From contig JAKSYS010000479.1 in assembly GCA_022925895.1 (NCBI GenBank), positions 1-49,455 of the forward strand: 49,455 bases of DNA, read 5' to 3'. The notes under the pieces are model-generated. The model did not search any database and was not told where the DNA came from. It saw nothing but the letters and a program-made list of their open reading frames with translations. This document shows positions 34,298-45,877 of this stretch, piece by piece (position 1 is the stretch's first letter; each line of letters starts with the position of its first letter). Made by a program: the position numbers and the translations under genes. The stretch comes from Fragilaria crotonensis (lineage: Eukaryota > Bacillariophyta > Fragilariophyceae > Fragilariales > Fragilariaceae).

Positions 34298-36616
34298 TCA
34301 GAGAACGTAGATATCTGAGTTGCTCAGACGACGACCTGTACTCAAATCTTCGCCACCTCCGCCAGCCTGCTCCGTCACGTCATTGATGACTGCCAAATCT
34401 ACCTTGACTCTTCTGCTGTGGTCATCATCTGCGTACATCATGGTCACAAAGACATAGCCAACGCTGACAGACTCAAAGTCGTACACCTTTTGCGCATACA
34501 CATTGTTGGCGTCGGCATTGGACGTGCCAGCGAAACTCACCAAAATTTGATCAAAGTTAAGACAGGCGCGCACACATTGGGCGTCATTGAATTCTCGGGG
34601 CCAAAATCCATGGTTGAGGCGAATTGCTTCTTTCGCGTCATCCGCCAAAATAGGAGATTCACAATCCAACGTGTGCCGCACTGTCCATACACGCTTGAAA
34701 AAGGGGTGATCCGGAGTTTCGACCTCGAGTTTCGAGAATACTCGTTTGGAAGCAATCTTGCCATAAGGGTCTTCTTCAAATGGTAGTTCTGAACGGTTGG
34801 CTTGCTCAACCACGCGGCTTGCCAGGTGCTTCAATTTATTCTTTTCTGACTCACTCAGAGGGTTTTGTCGATAGGAATCATCCACGATGGACCGTTCGAT
34901 TCGATGGCCGACGGCCTTGCCCTTGCGACGCCGACGGCGCTTCGATCGTGACCGCAATAGGCTTTCGGCCCTGGATCCATCTATCGAGGCAACAATATTC
35001 AAAGTGCAGTCCATGATCTCTCCCCCGGTGATGGCGTGCATTTGATTCGCGATGCGAAACTCCAGCACTGGGCAGGGAAGTTCCGTTAGATTAGTGCTCG
35101 CGTTTGTCGAACTATCGCTGGCACTCTTGGCACTGCGATCATCTGCAATGTCTGCGTCCTCCACCAAGACACCTTGTCCATACCGAACCACCAACGGATC
35201 AGAGAACTCCACCTGTGCGATGCTTCTCACACGTGCGACTTTTCCGAACATAATGGCGCCACAAAAACTTCCAAAGAGGACTCCGACAAAAGCTTCGAGT
35301 GCGCAAAGAAAGATAATAGGAGCGCATTGGCCTTGATTTTGTAATTGCTTCGATGTTGTCGGGTAAGTCAAACCGTAGCCCTGGGGCACAAGGAATCGTG
35401 TTAGAAATTTGAAAGAAATGCAACGGTGTATACAAGCAGCCGATCAAAGCAATGGCATACCACTGTAGCAAAGTTGGTCCACGACAGTTGAAAAGCATCA
35501 CCGAAATCTTGGAATGTAGACGAATCTGTGGCGTTTCCAAAAAATACTCCATTGACATATATACATTCGGGTCCAATTCGGCCACTCCAAAGAAGAAGAA
35601 GTGCGAAGAAAAGTATACCTCCAAAAAATCCCAGGGCAGCGGAAAAGAAGACTGTTAGGAAAGATTGACGGAAAGTCCAATGCAAATAGCGCGTAACGTA
35701 AGTGTTGGGTTCAAAGCCACAGCAGGAGCACTGTTGATCATTCCCACTTGAATCATCGTATATCACAGCATCTGAACCCTGAATGCCTAAAACACCTAAA
35801 ACGCTAGTCGTCAAGGTGTTTGTGGGTTTGCGGTTGGATAATCGAAACTGTGTTGTTTCGTACTCTTTGTGTTCGCCTGCTTCAGTCTCATTGCCCTCTC
35901 CTTCATCATTGCCCATAAAGAGTTTTGAGGGCACGCTTTGCATGCGCACACTGCGTGATAGCACTTCGAGTCGCCCATGCTGCGACTGGAGTTGTGAATC
36001 GTTGGCGTATGCTCCACTCCATGATTGCCTTCGCCCCAGATGTGTTTTGGTCTGGGATTGTCGTCGTAATAACGGTGCAACATTGTCCGAGAGAAATCGT
36101 TTGACGTATTGACTTCGTCTCTGAAACCTCTCCATCGGTTGACAATCGTATGCCGGTCGAACCTTGAGGATGAGAAAGTGGTTATGAACGGTGAGTTTGG
36201 AGGGACGGAGAATTCTTAAGCGCAAAAACTTCAACAATATTGCGACGAATTGTCTCTACGCTCAACCCTCAATGGACAGCTGCAGTCATACGTCATGCAT
36301 CGTGGGCTATGCTGCTTCCCAGCAAATGCCAGTAACGCGTTCGTATCGTGACGTACCTGAGCATAGAATTCTCTGCAGACAATTGAACTCGGTTTCTCGA
36401 CTTCCTCAATGTCAGCATGATCAACGGCCAATGAATCGTCATGCGGTGTCTTGGGATGCTTAGTCCTCCTTCGAAACAAGAGCGCGGATGATCCTCGAGA
36501 TGCAGTGACATCTCCGTCCGAAATGTTGCTACCTGTTCCACTCAATTCGTGATCTTCTGGGATGAAAAAACATGGAACCAAGGCTACTGGTAGAGTTTTC
36601 ACGACGACTGCCCGAA
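34298..36616 (-). CDS. Inward-rectifier-type (Kir) K+ channel, 5' end split off by a MITE
   Basis: Minus-strand exons: 36616-36357, 36162-35461 and 35380-34298, all phase 0; introns are 36356-36163 and 35460-35381. TM1 is FFSAALGFFGGILFFALLLLW, the pore helix FGDAFQLSWTNFATV joins across the intron to the selectivity filter GYG, and TM2 is FLCALEAFVGVLFGSFCGAIM. The cytosolic domain begins FGKVARVRSIAQVEFSDPLVV, as in Kir channels, and contains the beta-rich fold region with FFKRVWTVRHTLDCESPI. The N-terminal extension is long, and a KRRRRRKGK stretch lies in the cytosolic domain. The first exon has no usable ATG here: the coding start lies at 37834-37824, beyond a 1.2-kb insertion. An A6 run (36565-36570, plus strand) also shifts the frame by one extra base. 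As written the gene is probably inactive. Confidence 0.85.
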
Positions 36617-36625
36617 CGTGAGGCC

Positions 36626-37823
36626 GATAAAGCTTAACGTCTAGATATTTCGATCTATTTAGAATCTACATCGAAGATAAAAGTAACCCTTCCCGAACAG
36701 ATGATTATAACGTCATGTGAACGTCATCGATACGAACCCCTCGGTTCACTTAAAATCTCATTCCATGTGCATCGATTAGTCCAAATATGTCATACTTGGG
36801 GTACTTTGACTTCTACGTTGGTGCTTTTGAATCATTTGTTCGTTTTAGCCGCGCCCAAATCCGAAGTTGAAACCAACGGAAGGTCTGGTATACACCTACG
36901 CAGGTAAGTAGAAACGGTAGACGATGTACCTGAATGCATTTGGAACGCCAAATGCACAATATCATCACAAAATTCCACAATTCAAACTTGGACAATGGAC
37001 CCTCCACTGCAGACAATCTGCTTGTAATATCTCTGTAGTTCTCCTTCTTTTTTTACTCTCCAATCTGTGTCTTTAGCACATGTACCAATTGTAGTCAGTA
37101 GTAGAGACAATAGGAGTGAACATGTCTGTTTTTGATTGACTTTCAAAGCATTGTTTGAGAAGGGCCTCATGACAAAGAAAGCTCACCGGCGTACCGGTAT
37201 CGTGATACCGCCACTGTAGTAGTGGAATCGAGTACGCGGAGCACTTCAGTATTGTAGTGTGCAGTATAAAATCTCGACTGTGCCGCTGGAGCACTCAGAG
37301 TACTGGGATGCACGTAGAATCTACGATGAATTCCGAACTATCGTTGTTCGAATTTTATACTCGCGGGGATGTCCTATGTACCAGTAGTACCAACGCTAAC
37401 AGCAACTCGTAGACTTTCAGTATTAAACCGTTGTAGGTTTGTCTCCAAGAAAAATGGGGATGCTCGATTTTGGATGGAACTTTCGTGTTGTACATGGGTA
37501 TCGTACTTGTACCTCGTGCGCGGAGTACTACTAGCTAGCACAACCCACTGGAGGCACAACACATGTTTCAACTGTTGTGGTACCTGGTATTCATCAATTC
37601 ATCACATGTGATCATCGGATGTGGTGTAACCAAAATTTGGCAACCGTGCCAGCGCGCACTTGCGAACACCCCTTTCAACTAGCACTCTGATTGGTGAACG
37701 AACAAAGCTGATGACGTCCATGGGGCTGAAGGACAAATGAAGATGAATGTATACAAAAGTATATACTTTTATCTTCGATATAGATTCTAAATAGATCGAA
37801 ATATCTAGACGTTAAGCTTTCTC
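36626..37823. mobile_element. Mutator-like (MULE) MITE, 1198 bp, 9-bp target duplication
   Basis: The ends are 60-bp inverted repeats (36626-36685 and 37764-37823) with two mismatches, starting GATAAAGC / GAGAAAGC and sharing TTAACGTCTAG and CTATTTAGAATCTA. The 9-bp sequence CGTGAGGCC flanks both sides (36617-36625 and 37824-37832). Long TIRs with a 9-bp duplication are typical of Mutator-like elements. There is no transposase, so it is non-autonomous. The interior holds GTAC words (for example 37374-37400, 37500-37530). It lies inside the K+ channel reading frame. Confidence 0.9.
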
Positions 37824-37834
37824 CGTGAGGCCAT
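37824..37834 (-). other. Detached start of the K+ channel coding sequence
   Basis: On the minus strand these 11 bases read ATGGCCTCACG. Dropping the MITE and one copy of its duplication places this ATG in the frame CGT TCG GGC AGT with 36616 and below. The result is a Ser/Arg-rich N-terminus leading into the channel, if the A6 run is one base too long. The MITE therefore sits after the second base of codon 4. Confidence 0.75.
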
Positions 37835-38464
37835 GTTGGACGCCACCCAATTCTTTCACCGCCTCTCACGGAATAGGCGAGGATGGACGTATTGCTCACT
37901 CAGTGACGATAATTGCAGGGTTCGCGTTCAGTACTCTTGATTCCATTCAGGTGACTGCGTCCATGTGTCATTTGTAACAATGATGTACTGGTACGACTAC
38001 GCCGAGTATTTGTTTTTTGGCTTGTTTGTGTGGAATCAAGTAAAACCTAATACTGGCTGCTCATTGCCGAAGGGCCAACGTATCATTATGCGAGCGTACT
38101 AATAGGACCGATGTCACGATATCATGAAGTGGTATTTACGGCATCATCGAATCTGGAGGATCCGCGCTTCGCACTGCCCTGTCCACTACACTCAGAGTAC
38201 ATATGCGACGCTACAACAACAAATCAATTATTGTTCAAATCAGGGACAAGCAATATAAATCCAAAATGTCATAGCACCGAATCAGGCACATGACTTCTTG
38301 ATGTGAAAAACGATACACTTGGATCAATACTGAATATCCGGAATACATTTCTAATTACTATATATTTGGATGTACTTCTTTAGGTGAAAATGACATTCTA
38401 AAAATCTGTCCGTTTTCATATTTATGGCCAATGACAAAAACCGAAGAATTTTGACTGACGCTTG
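37835..38464. other. Intergenic DNA between MITE and next transposon
   Basis: Going by its position, this is the former upstream region of the K+ channel gene. No gene is recognisable. A few GTAC words occur near 37984-37996. Confidence 0.5.
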
Positions 38465-38466
38465 TA

Positions 38467-41400
38467 CAGCTGGTTACGCAATCAAGGATCTTGAAGTAGG
38501 CCGCAGTAATAATTGTACATGAGCATATTCTTTCGCATGTAGATACCGTGAAACGACGTCACGAATCCAAATACTTTACTCGGTCGCAACGAGGGCTTCG
38601 ACCATGATATTTGTCACAACACTGCAGATCACACTTGCGTAATTGGCCTGACTGACGCTGAAAAAGGGCTTGGTGATTGCCTTCAGTATCCAGCCATATG
38701 AACGAGTCAGTCCAATTCAAGAGTTCTGGCTATAAATTTGCTATTATTCGGAGTGCCTTCGTTAAGATCTGTGCTGACGAAATGTTTCGTCGAAGGGTGT
38801 GGAAGAAGTGGCTACCGGCAGAGACTTGGGCCGAAGCCCTGAGAGCATCTGGTCTCATTGATGCAGATGTGCATTTGATTGATGTCAAGAGTTTCAATGC
38901 GGCAATGATTCGAAGCAAATTGGATTTTAATGGGCATTTGATGGAAAGATTTGACGGCACAAATAATTCTGGAATATTCCGAGTGACCTTTCAGAGGAAG
39001 TGGTACTACTTGGTTACGGATCCAAATACACAAGTTGCCTATCCAAGTCCGCTTGATACAAATTGGAAGGAGAGAGTGCACTTGAATGCAAACAATGTGC
39101 TCGCCACACAGTCAACCCGGTCATCAGTAAGAGCCCCAGCATCCTGTCGCTGCTTTCATTTCACGACAACAATACAAGTGACGTGACACATCCTGAGACA
39201 ACTTCAAACAAACGTCAGCGCACCGGTAGCATCCAGGAAGTGGTGGATAGTTTAGGTACTGATGCCATTGTGGTCGACGAATCGGTTCATTTTCAGGCTG
39301 ACAGGTTTTCCTACTGGGATAGTCGGGAAGCATACAATTTGTTCAGGGCAAAACGCTCGCGCGTTTGGAGAAGTTGAGGGACACAACACTAAAGACACAT
39401 TGGAGCATCACATCAAGATTTTAAAGTCAGTGAGCGAAGATCAGAATGGGTGGAGAAATGTTGTTGAGGGTAGAGACCCGATAATCTTTGCACAGCATTA
39501 GATATCTTCATGCTCCGAGGTCGAGCCATAATTCTGTGTTTCGCATACCAAACTGCCATTGCACAAATGAATAAATGGACCTGGCAGCAGTGTTGTACCA
39601 AGGCATGCGAACAACTAAATCAGCTTGATTGGTACAAGCAACACATCGTAGGACCGTTCAAGATTGGAATGTTGAGTTTCGGAAACGAGGAACATTTTAC
39701 ATCCCAATCATATCGTTCGATGCGGAAAAAGGCCTTTGCCTCTCTTATTTTTAAGATTCCCGAAAGCGGAAGAAAAGATTACTGCTTTTGGATTAAGCAA
39801 TTTAACAACATTGACGGTGGAATTGGTGCATTCGTTCTGCCTGGAAAAGCTAATACCAGAACTATTTAAACAATGGTGTGACGACATGGAACAGTGCCGC
39901 ATTGAAGAAGGTACTACCGATAGATTGAATCATGAGCCATTAAGTCAAGAAATGTTTCTGCTTGAACATGGAATCCGAAATTTTAGTATACCGACATGCT
40001 GGCGATGGCTGCATCGATTAGGGTTTTCGTATAACACACAAAAGAAAGGATATTATGTGGACGGTCATGAACGAAGCGATGTCATCGCATGTCGGGAGCA
40101 GTTTTGTAGTGACTATCTAACCAAGCTCGAACCGAGGTGTCTAAGATGGGTGCAATTCACTGCAAGCGAATTAGCGACAACGAGGAATTCTATTTTGAAC
40201 CCAGCCTTTGGCCATAGCTACATTGACAGCGAGGGTGAGATGTGTTATGAATTCCATGTCGATTATTGCTACAGCTTTGATACCGCAAATGATGGCAATG
40301 GCATAATGGATGGGAAAGTTCCTTCGATGAGCATTCGTGCCCCAAAGCCTTCCAGGCCGATTGAAATCTACGGCCAAGATGAAAGCGTGTTTTCAAAATC
40401 TTTTCCCGCCAAAGAGTTGGGTTGGTCCAAATCAGCAGCGAGGACTTATGCCAAAATCGCTGGGAGAGGGACTGATGATCTCCGCGTTTGTTTCTCGAGA
40501 TACGGGTTCGGCATGCCAATCAGTGATGAGAATCTGGCAGCCATCAATGAAATCCGTCATGGCAAGGAGTATATCGACAAGACCGCAGCACTTGAAGTCT
40601 ACAAGTGTACTCGAAAGCCGCCTCTGACACAATCGCCATTTGTTCGACATTTACTGATTGGAGCAACAAAAGGCGGCTATTGGAACAGCTTTCACATGGC
40701 TATTCAGCTCGAAGATGCTGTTGATTGCTTGCAATACTTACGCCCACAGTTCGATTTTGTTTTTTTTATTCGACCATAGCCAAGGTCACGCTCGGAAGAA
40801 GGATGGGGCACTCGATGCAAATAGCATGTCTCGTAGTTTTGGAGGAGTGCAACCAAAAATGCGATGCTCCACAATAGAAGCTGGTTGTCTCGGTCCCTTT
40901 CCAAGCATTTTGAACATTGGCGATGAGCAATCAATGGCCTTCAAGGATGGCGACCGTGGTCCTTGGTGGTTTGTCTCAAACGAGCTTTGCGACAAACGAA
41001 AACATGATACTCCAGACACTGGTGGTCGTTCAAAATTGTACAACGAACTCGAATCGAACTTGCTAAAGCCCTCTTTGAGGAGGCCGGTATAACAGTTGAA
41101 TCGAATCGCCCATTGAATGAGCTCAAGGAAATATCAAGTCGGCATGGTTTAAGTCTCACATGCCAAAATTCTTCATCACCGAGGGCTGGGTTGGGAAGCC
41201 AAAGGATTACTTCAAGTCTTGTGGGAGCGAGGTTGGATTGACAAATCTCAGTGCAAGGAATCGACTGACAAGGAAGGATACAAGATATTGAACACATCAT
41301 GCTATACACTTAATGGGAAGAAAAATCCCATCACCGGAATTCTTGACGAGTCAATGTCACTTCGCAATGCAATTGCAAAGTGCTCGGACTTCATGCAAGA

Positions 41401-42064
41401 GGAAACGGCATTGCAGTACCTGGGATCTCAACTAGGATTAAGAGTGATGCTTACACCGAAGTTTCACTGTGAGTTTGCCGGCGAAGGGATTGAGTATAAC
41501 TGGGCTCATGCGAAGGCAAAAATGCGAAGGACTCCTATTCGTGAAAAAAAGGCGAGCCAATTTCATGAATCTTGTCATGAAGTGCTTATGTCCTGAATCT
41601 GTACTGACAAAAGAACGGATAAGGAAGTTCGCATCAAGAGCACGTGCATACATTTGCACATATTACTACCTTTCACAAGTTGAAGGTGGGAACAACAGAA
41701 CCGACAATCGCAACAATTCTCATGGCGATGCTCCTCCTGGTGACGTTGCTTGTTGTGTTCCTGAAAAACAGCAGCTTCTCTTCAAGGAGATTGAAAAGCT
41801 GATGAAACATTTCAGGACACATCGGTGTGCATTAGATTTTGATACTCGCTTTGTGCTGGCGGCGTTGAGGGAGGAGGAGGAGGCTATCTGAACACCATGG
41901 TTAATGCAAGGTGTCAACTGATCTGATTCTTGTTCTTGTGTGAAGGTCGTTTGTGCGATTGGATCTTGTCGTGAGATTTGCTGACGTCCACTATGGAATT
42001 TAGTGTACACCTGTAGAAATGTTACTCCACCTTACGTCAGGAGGGTTGATTGTGAAACCAGCTG
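38467..42064 (+). mobile_element. Tc1/mariner-superfamily-like DDE transposon, TA duplication
   Basis: The left end CAGCTGGTTACGCAATCAA (from 38467) and the inverted right end ending at 42064 agree at 17 of 19 positions. TA flanks both ends (38465-38466 and 42065-42066). Without the element the site would read TTGTACCG, again containing GTAC. The element is about 3.6 kb and holds one broken transposase gene. Confidence 0.72.
38698..41891 (+). pseudogene. DDE transposase (multiple frameshifts)
   Basis: The reading is spread over several frames. The recognisable blocks, in order, are TCWRWLHRLGFSYNTQKKGYYVDGHERSD split as CWRWLHRLGFSY and KKGYYVDGHER (about 39995-40080), GQDESVF with the first catalytic Asp (about 40378), FDHSQGHARKKDGALDA with the second (about 40772), and KFHCEFAGEGIEYNWAHAK with the third acidic residue (about 41459-41510). 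This arrangement matches a eukaryotic DDE transposase family with a YVDGHER motif. Two breaks lie exactly at homopolymers, T8 (40760-40767) and A7 (41544-41550), where removal of one base restores the frame. Others, between about 41090 and 41220 and in the N-terminal third, are less clear. Confidence 0.7.
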
Positions 42065-42538
42065 TACCGTGAAGAAAAGCGATGAAGCGGATTGATTCGA
42101 GGAACCGAAACGCGTCACGCCGCAAGCAACGTTTGCTTACGTGGACGCGAAAAATTTGGATCAATAGGGACTTTAAGCAAACCGAAAAATCTCTGCGCGC
42201 GCACGTTTTTTGCCCTCTTTCAGCCTCCCGGGGAAAACCCGATGTCACACTTCATGTCTCCGGTATTCAGATTCCAACTTGAAGCTGAGCTAAGGCTAAA
42301 GTTGTGCGCAGAACCAAAAACCATGGCCAACTCAACCTTAAAATGCCATTTTAAGGTTGCGTTGTCAGGCAACCTCTATCTCCGCGCGCACCATGATCTC
42401 CTTTGGCCGCGCCAGGAATTTCCTCATTGAGACATACCAGAAGTAACGTACTAGACCACCACGACTGAGGTTGGCGGCAATCCGAAAGAGTACTGGAGTA
42501 CTTTTTCAACTGTGACTGGTCAACAACAACGAAGCAAC

Positions 42539-43520
42539 ATGGAATCCGCGATGGCATCATCTGCAGCTCTCAACAAAGAGAACACCTGTCCACCATCAGG
42601 ACAAACACAAGAGAAGAGGAGCAGTGTTGTCGTCGGTTCGACTAAAAAGAAATTTCCGGAAGGGGAGCGTTATGAATTGCTGTTGATGGACATCGTCGAC
42701 AAAAATAATGCTCATATCCCGCCAAAGAATGGGATCAGCAAGTGTTGGGGTCAGGTTGTTGCTGACTTCAATGCAACTACAGGGCCAAGTGTTTACAAGT
42801 TTAGCGACTGGCGTCCTTTTCAGAGGAAGTACATTGGTATTCGCTCCCTTGCCGCACAGCCAGTTTCAGGAATCTGTTGCAAATGGTACCGCAAACGAAG
42901 ATGAACCCAGTGAAACCATGAGCAGGGTATACGGTATTGCGAACGATCACGCATTGGAAGAAGCTGATGCAAAGGATGCTGAGGTTGCTGCAAAAATGAT
43001 GGCAGAGCACGATGCCACAAAGCAAGTTGCGGAGGGGCGGGCACTGCGTCTGAAGAGTGCAAGTAGCATCGTTGCAGGTGAGGCAGTACAAGTTGGTGGA
43101 CCGATGATGGTGCTTGGCGACAACGGTGAGGTTGTCAAATTTGGATCCGAAGACGACTCAGCTCCAGCTCAAGTCATGGTGACACCAGCCGCAAACAAGA
43201 TCAACAAGAAGCGAAGAAACGTTGATAATTCTGCTGTTGGTGCCTCGAGCAATAAGGCATTGTGCCGTGACCTCATTGATTCTCTGACCAAAACACGACA
43301 GGGGAATGCTGAAATTGAGGCCAAGCGATTTGATTTTGAAAAGCAGATGGCTGAGAAACGTTTTGAGAAGGAAAAAGAAGATAGCCATCGCCAGCACGAG
43401 ATACAGCTTCGTAGTATGGACCTCCAAAAAATGCAGTGGGAAATGCAGATGGCAGAAATGAAGATCAGGATGGCCGAGCTTGAACGAGGAGGTCGTGGGA
43501 AGGAGGATAGCAGCAAGTAG
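42539..43520 (+). CDS. Harbinger Myb/SANT-like DNA-binding protein
   Basis: In Harbinger elements a Myb-like protein helps the nuclease bind the transposon ends and enter the nucleus. Here FPEGERYELLLMDIVDKNN, CWGQVVADFNATTG and SDWRPFQRKY resemble the helices of a trihelix/SANT-like domain (about residues 38-98). The C-terminal half is a long charged helix (AEIEAKRFDFEKQMAEKRFE, HRQHEIQLRSMDLQKMQWEM, AEMKIRMAELERGG), probably a coiled coil. The frame changes by +1 near 42840-42850 (GGTATTCGCTCC), fitting one extra base; a 41-nt GT-AG stretch nearby is too short to be a likely intron. The ATG at 42539 is the first in the coding frame. Confidence 0.7.
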
Positions 43521-43989
43521 CCAGCAAGGTCATTCTCTGGGGCGGGGGACGAGTTCAAATTACTAGATTAATACTACTAATGGTGTCGTAGTATTGCAAA
43601 AGATACTGTATCACGTAGCATGGTATCGTCCGCTTATTAGTGAGTGCTGTTATCGACCACCACCATACTAGGATGACCTTGTTCGTTTGTGTTACTCAGC
43701 ATCGCAAACTTTTCCATGTATTTTGTTTAAAAGTGCTTCGTTCTTCGTACTGCGAGGTGCCTGGTCAAGTTCGCAACACCCCGCCAGCATTTTTTGAGCG
43801 CTCCTTGAGACGACCAGCTTTCCCCGATCACTTCGTCGGTGACCCGACTAGTAGTCAGTTCTGTTGGTCAATGCCATTTCTCGAGATATGGGATGCACTG
43901 CCGAAAAGGACAGAGGCACGGCGTGTCAACGCATTGGTGGCAGCGGTCGTGTGCGCATCGCCATGTCGGTATCGTTGCTTCGTCCTGGA

Positions 43990-44570
43990 TGCTTTGCCTC
44001 CGTCAAGGGCTTTAGTTTATCGGGTGGAGCGCAACGTACGGATATGAAGACCAACATTCACCACATTGCACGTGCGACGAGTTCAGAGCAATAGCAAAAG
44101 AGCATGGTGGGGGGCCGTGCCACGGGTGCCTTTCGCGGTCGGATCCGTGTCGAACAGAGTGCCCAACAGACAGCGAGCAATCAATTGTCGCGAACTATTT
44201 TCTTGTCGGATCGCTGTCGGGCGTGGACGGCACCGACGTTGGAAATTATTGCCGACGACGATGTGCAGTGCACTCATGGAGCGACCGTGTCAGATTTGAG
44301 TGAAGAAGAACTATTTTACCTCCGTTCTCGTCGATTGGACCTTGCGACAGCGCGGAACATGCTCATGTATGCGTATGCGGGAGACAATTGCCAATCTGGT
44401 GTGACGACGCACCGAGTGATTCTATTTTGGACTTTGTCCATGTCGCGAGTAAACGTCGTCACCTTGTCCAAGCGTCTCAAATCAAGGAGGATGACGTCGC
44501 GACATTCGCCACTGGTACACCACTTCACGATCGTCCGGCTATCATGACTACAATTCCAGAGTCGTTCTGA
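43990..44570 (+). pseudogene. sufD: Captured, broken sufD fragment (Fe-S cluster assembly)
   Basis: In one frame the sequence reads FSLSGGAQRTDMKTNIHHIA...ATSSEQ, a TAG stop (44092-44094), then GGRATGAFRGRIRVEQSAQQ, LEIIADDDVQCTHGATVSDL and EELFYLRSRRLDLATARNML. These are the conserved C-terminal blocks of SufD, the scaffold protein of the SUF iron-sulphur system; in diatoms sufB and sufC are plastid genes and sufD is nuclear. A frame change after about 44390 leads to a further block, DDAPSDSILDF. An extra Asp is present in ADDDV, where ADDV is usual. It begins mid-protein, has no start or transit peptide, and lies between the two Harbinger genes, so it is a captured piece, not a host locus. 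Confidence 0.85.
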
Positions 44571-44629
44571 GGTACTCTTCAAGTGTTGGTGGTGGTAGCT
44601 CGAAGTACTCGGAGATTTGGTTGCCGCCT

Positions 44630-45877
44630 CTAACACAAGTTACAACATTTGTAAGCCAGAATGCACCGTGCCACATTGCTTCCATTCGCACCATTTCCAT
44701 TCTCATTTGTTTTGAAGTCGACGTATGCCCAATGTCGAACTACCTTCTCGTATCCCCATTCAACGCAGGTTCGCATAGGACTGTATGTAGCGTTGAAAGC
44801 CTGTCTGTCCCGTGTCAGTTCTCGTCCTGGTAGCTTTTTGAACATAGATAACGTCCAGTTTGTTGTTGGGTAGGCCGAATCAGCCAATTTTCTGTAGTTA
44901 CATGCGATTGGATGGTTCCGCCAGAAGTTTTCCAGATTGGAATGACGGAAGATATAGCCATCGCCTCGTCTGCCATCATAGGCGCGAACACAACTGATAC
45001 CTAAACCATCTGGCCCTTCTAAAGTCTGGAACTTGAGACCATGACCTTTTTTATGTCGATCATACTGTGACCCTTGAAAATGTGTGGGTCGGCAACTCAT
45101 AAGTTTTTTCGCATCAATCACTGCGACGATTCTGAGCTCAGCATCTGCACCCTTCCGTACAAAGCACTCCATATATTGGTCATATCGCTCCTGCTTCAGA
45201 GGATAGAAAACAACCTTTGGGCCGACCCTTGAAACAATCAAATGAAGCATCAGCCCAAATATTCTTGATAGTGCACTTGTAGATCGTCCGAACTCTTTGT
45301 GCAGATCACACCACCGGTTCGGGTAACAGAGCCTTCTACAGAAAATTGCATATGCTTCCAGTAGATGAACTCTGTCTCTTTTGTGGGTGATGATTATATC
45401 AGGAAAAGGCAACAAACACACAGTCCTTTTCATTTCTTCTTGGTCGAATCGAAATGCCGCCCGACAATCTGATTGACTCAATCTGTTCAAATCCACACGA
45501 ACATCCGGGATGATAGGCATATCCATGTGCCGGAATACACTCATGTTGCTTCCTAATCCCAGGAGCATCAATGCAACCAAATGACCAAGACAGAATTCAT
45601 TGTTGTCACATTCAACATAGAATTGCAGAAATGACATCACTAGTGGGATGTCGCGGGTCCTGATAACTCTGTTGTTGCCGCGGAAACCCAGAAGACAAAT
45701 CACCGGCACTGCGACTGCCACTGAAGATTTGTCTTCTTCCATGCAGAGAGCAAGAAGTGAAGAAAAGACAGCACACGCCGAAGTTTCTCTCTCCCATGGG
45801 CCGCTTGTGTCGATGTCATTCCAACCTGTTGCAGTCGCCATCGTAAGAGTTATATACTCACCACTTTGTATCGGCAT
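44630..45877 (-). CDS. PIF/Harbinger DDE nuclease (transposase)
   Basis: The intact frame of 415 residues is near the family's usual size. The DDE nuclease (DDE_4-like) blocks are present: VIDAKKLMSCRPTHFQ with the first Asp, YDRHKKGHGLKFQTLEGPDG, AYDGRRGDGYIFRHSNL with the second, and CVEWGYEKVVRHWAYVDF with the final Glu. The upstream part, DLHKEFGRSTSALSRIFGLM, is the helix-turn-helix that precedes the core. The ATG at 45877 is the longest option; the ATG at 45841 (MATATGWNDID) is equally plausible because GTGAGT directly follows the first codons. It is the only transposase in the window without an evident break. Confidence 0.88.
   Translation of the reverse strand: MPIQSGEYITLTMATATGWNDIDTSGPWERETSACAVFSSLLALCMEEDKSSVAVAVPVICLLGFRGNNRVIRTRDIPLVMSFLQFYVECDNNEFCLGHLVALMLLGLGSNMSVFRHMDMPIIPDVRVDLNRLSQSDCRAAFRFDQEEMKRTVCLLPFPDIIITHKRDRVHLLEAYAIFCRRLCYPNRWCDLHKEFGRSTSALSRIFGLMLHLIVSRVGPKVVFYPLKQERYDQYMECFVRKGADAELRIVAVIDAKKLMSCRPTHFQGSQYDRHKKGHGLKFQTLEGPDGLGISCVRAYDGRRGDGYIFRHSNLENFWRNHPIACNYRKLADSAYPTTNWTLSMFKKLPGRELTRDRQAFNATYSPMRTCVEWGYEKVVRHWAYVDFKTNENGNGANGSNVARCILAYKCCNLC

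Noticed and set aside
42838..42880. 41-nt GT-AG intron in the Harbinger Myb-like gene
   Set aside because: It is much shorter than the other introns here (75-194 nt); a single extra base is a simpler explanation.
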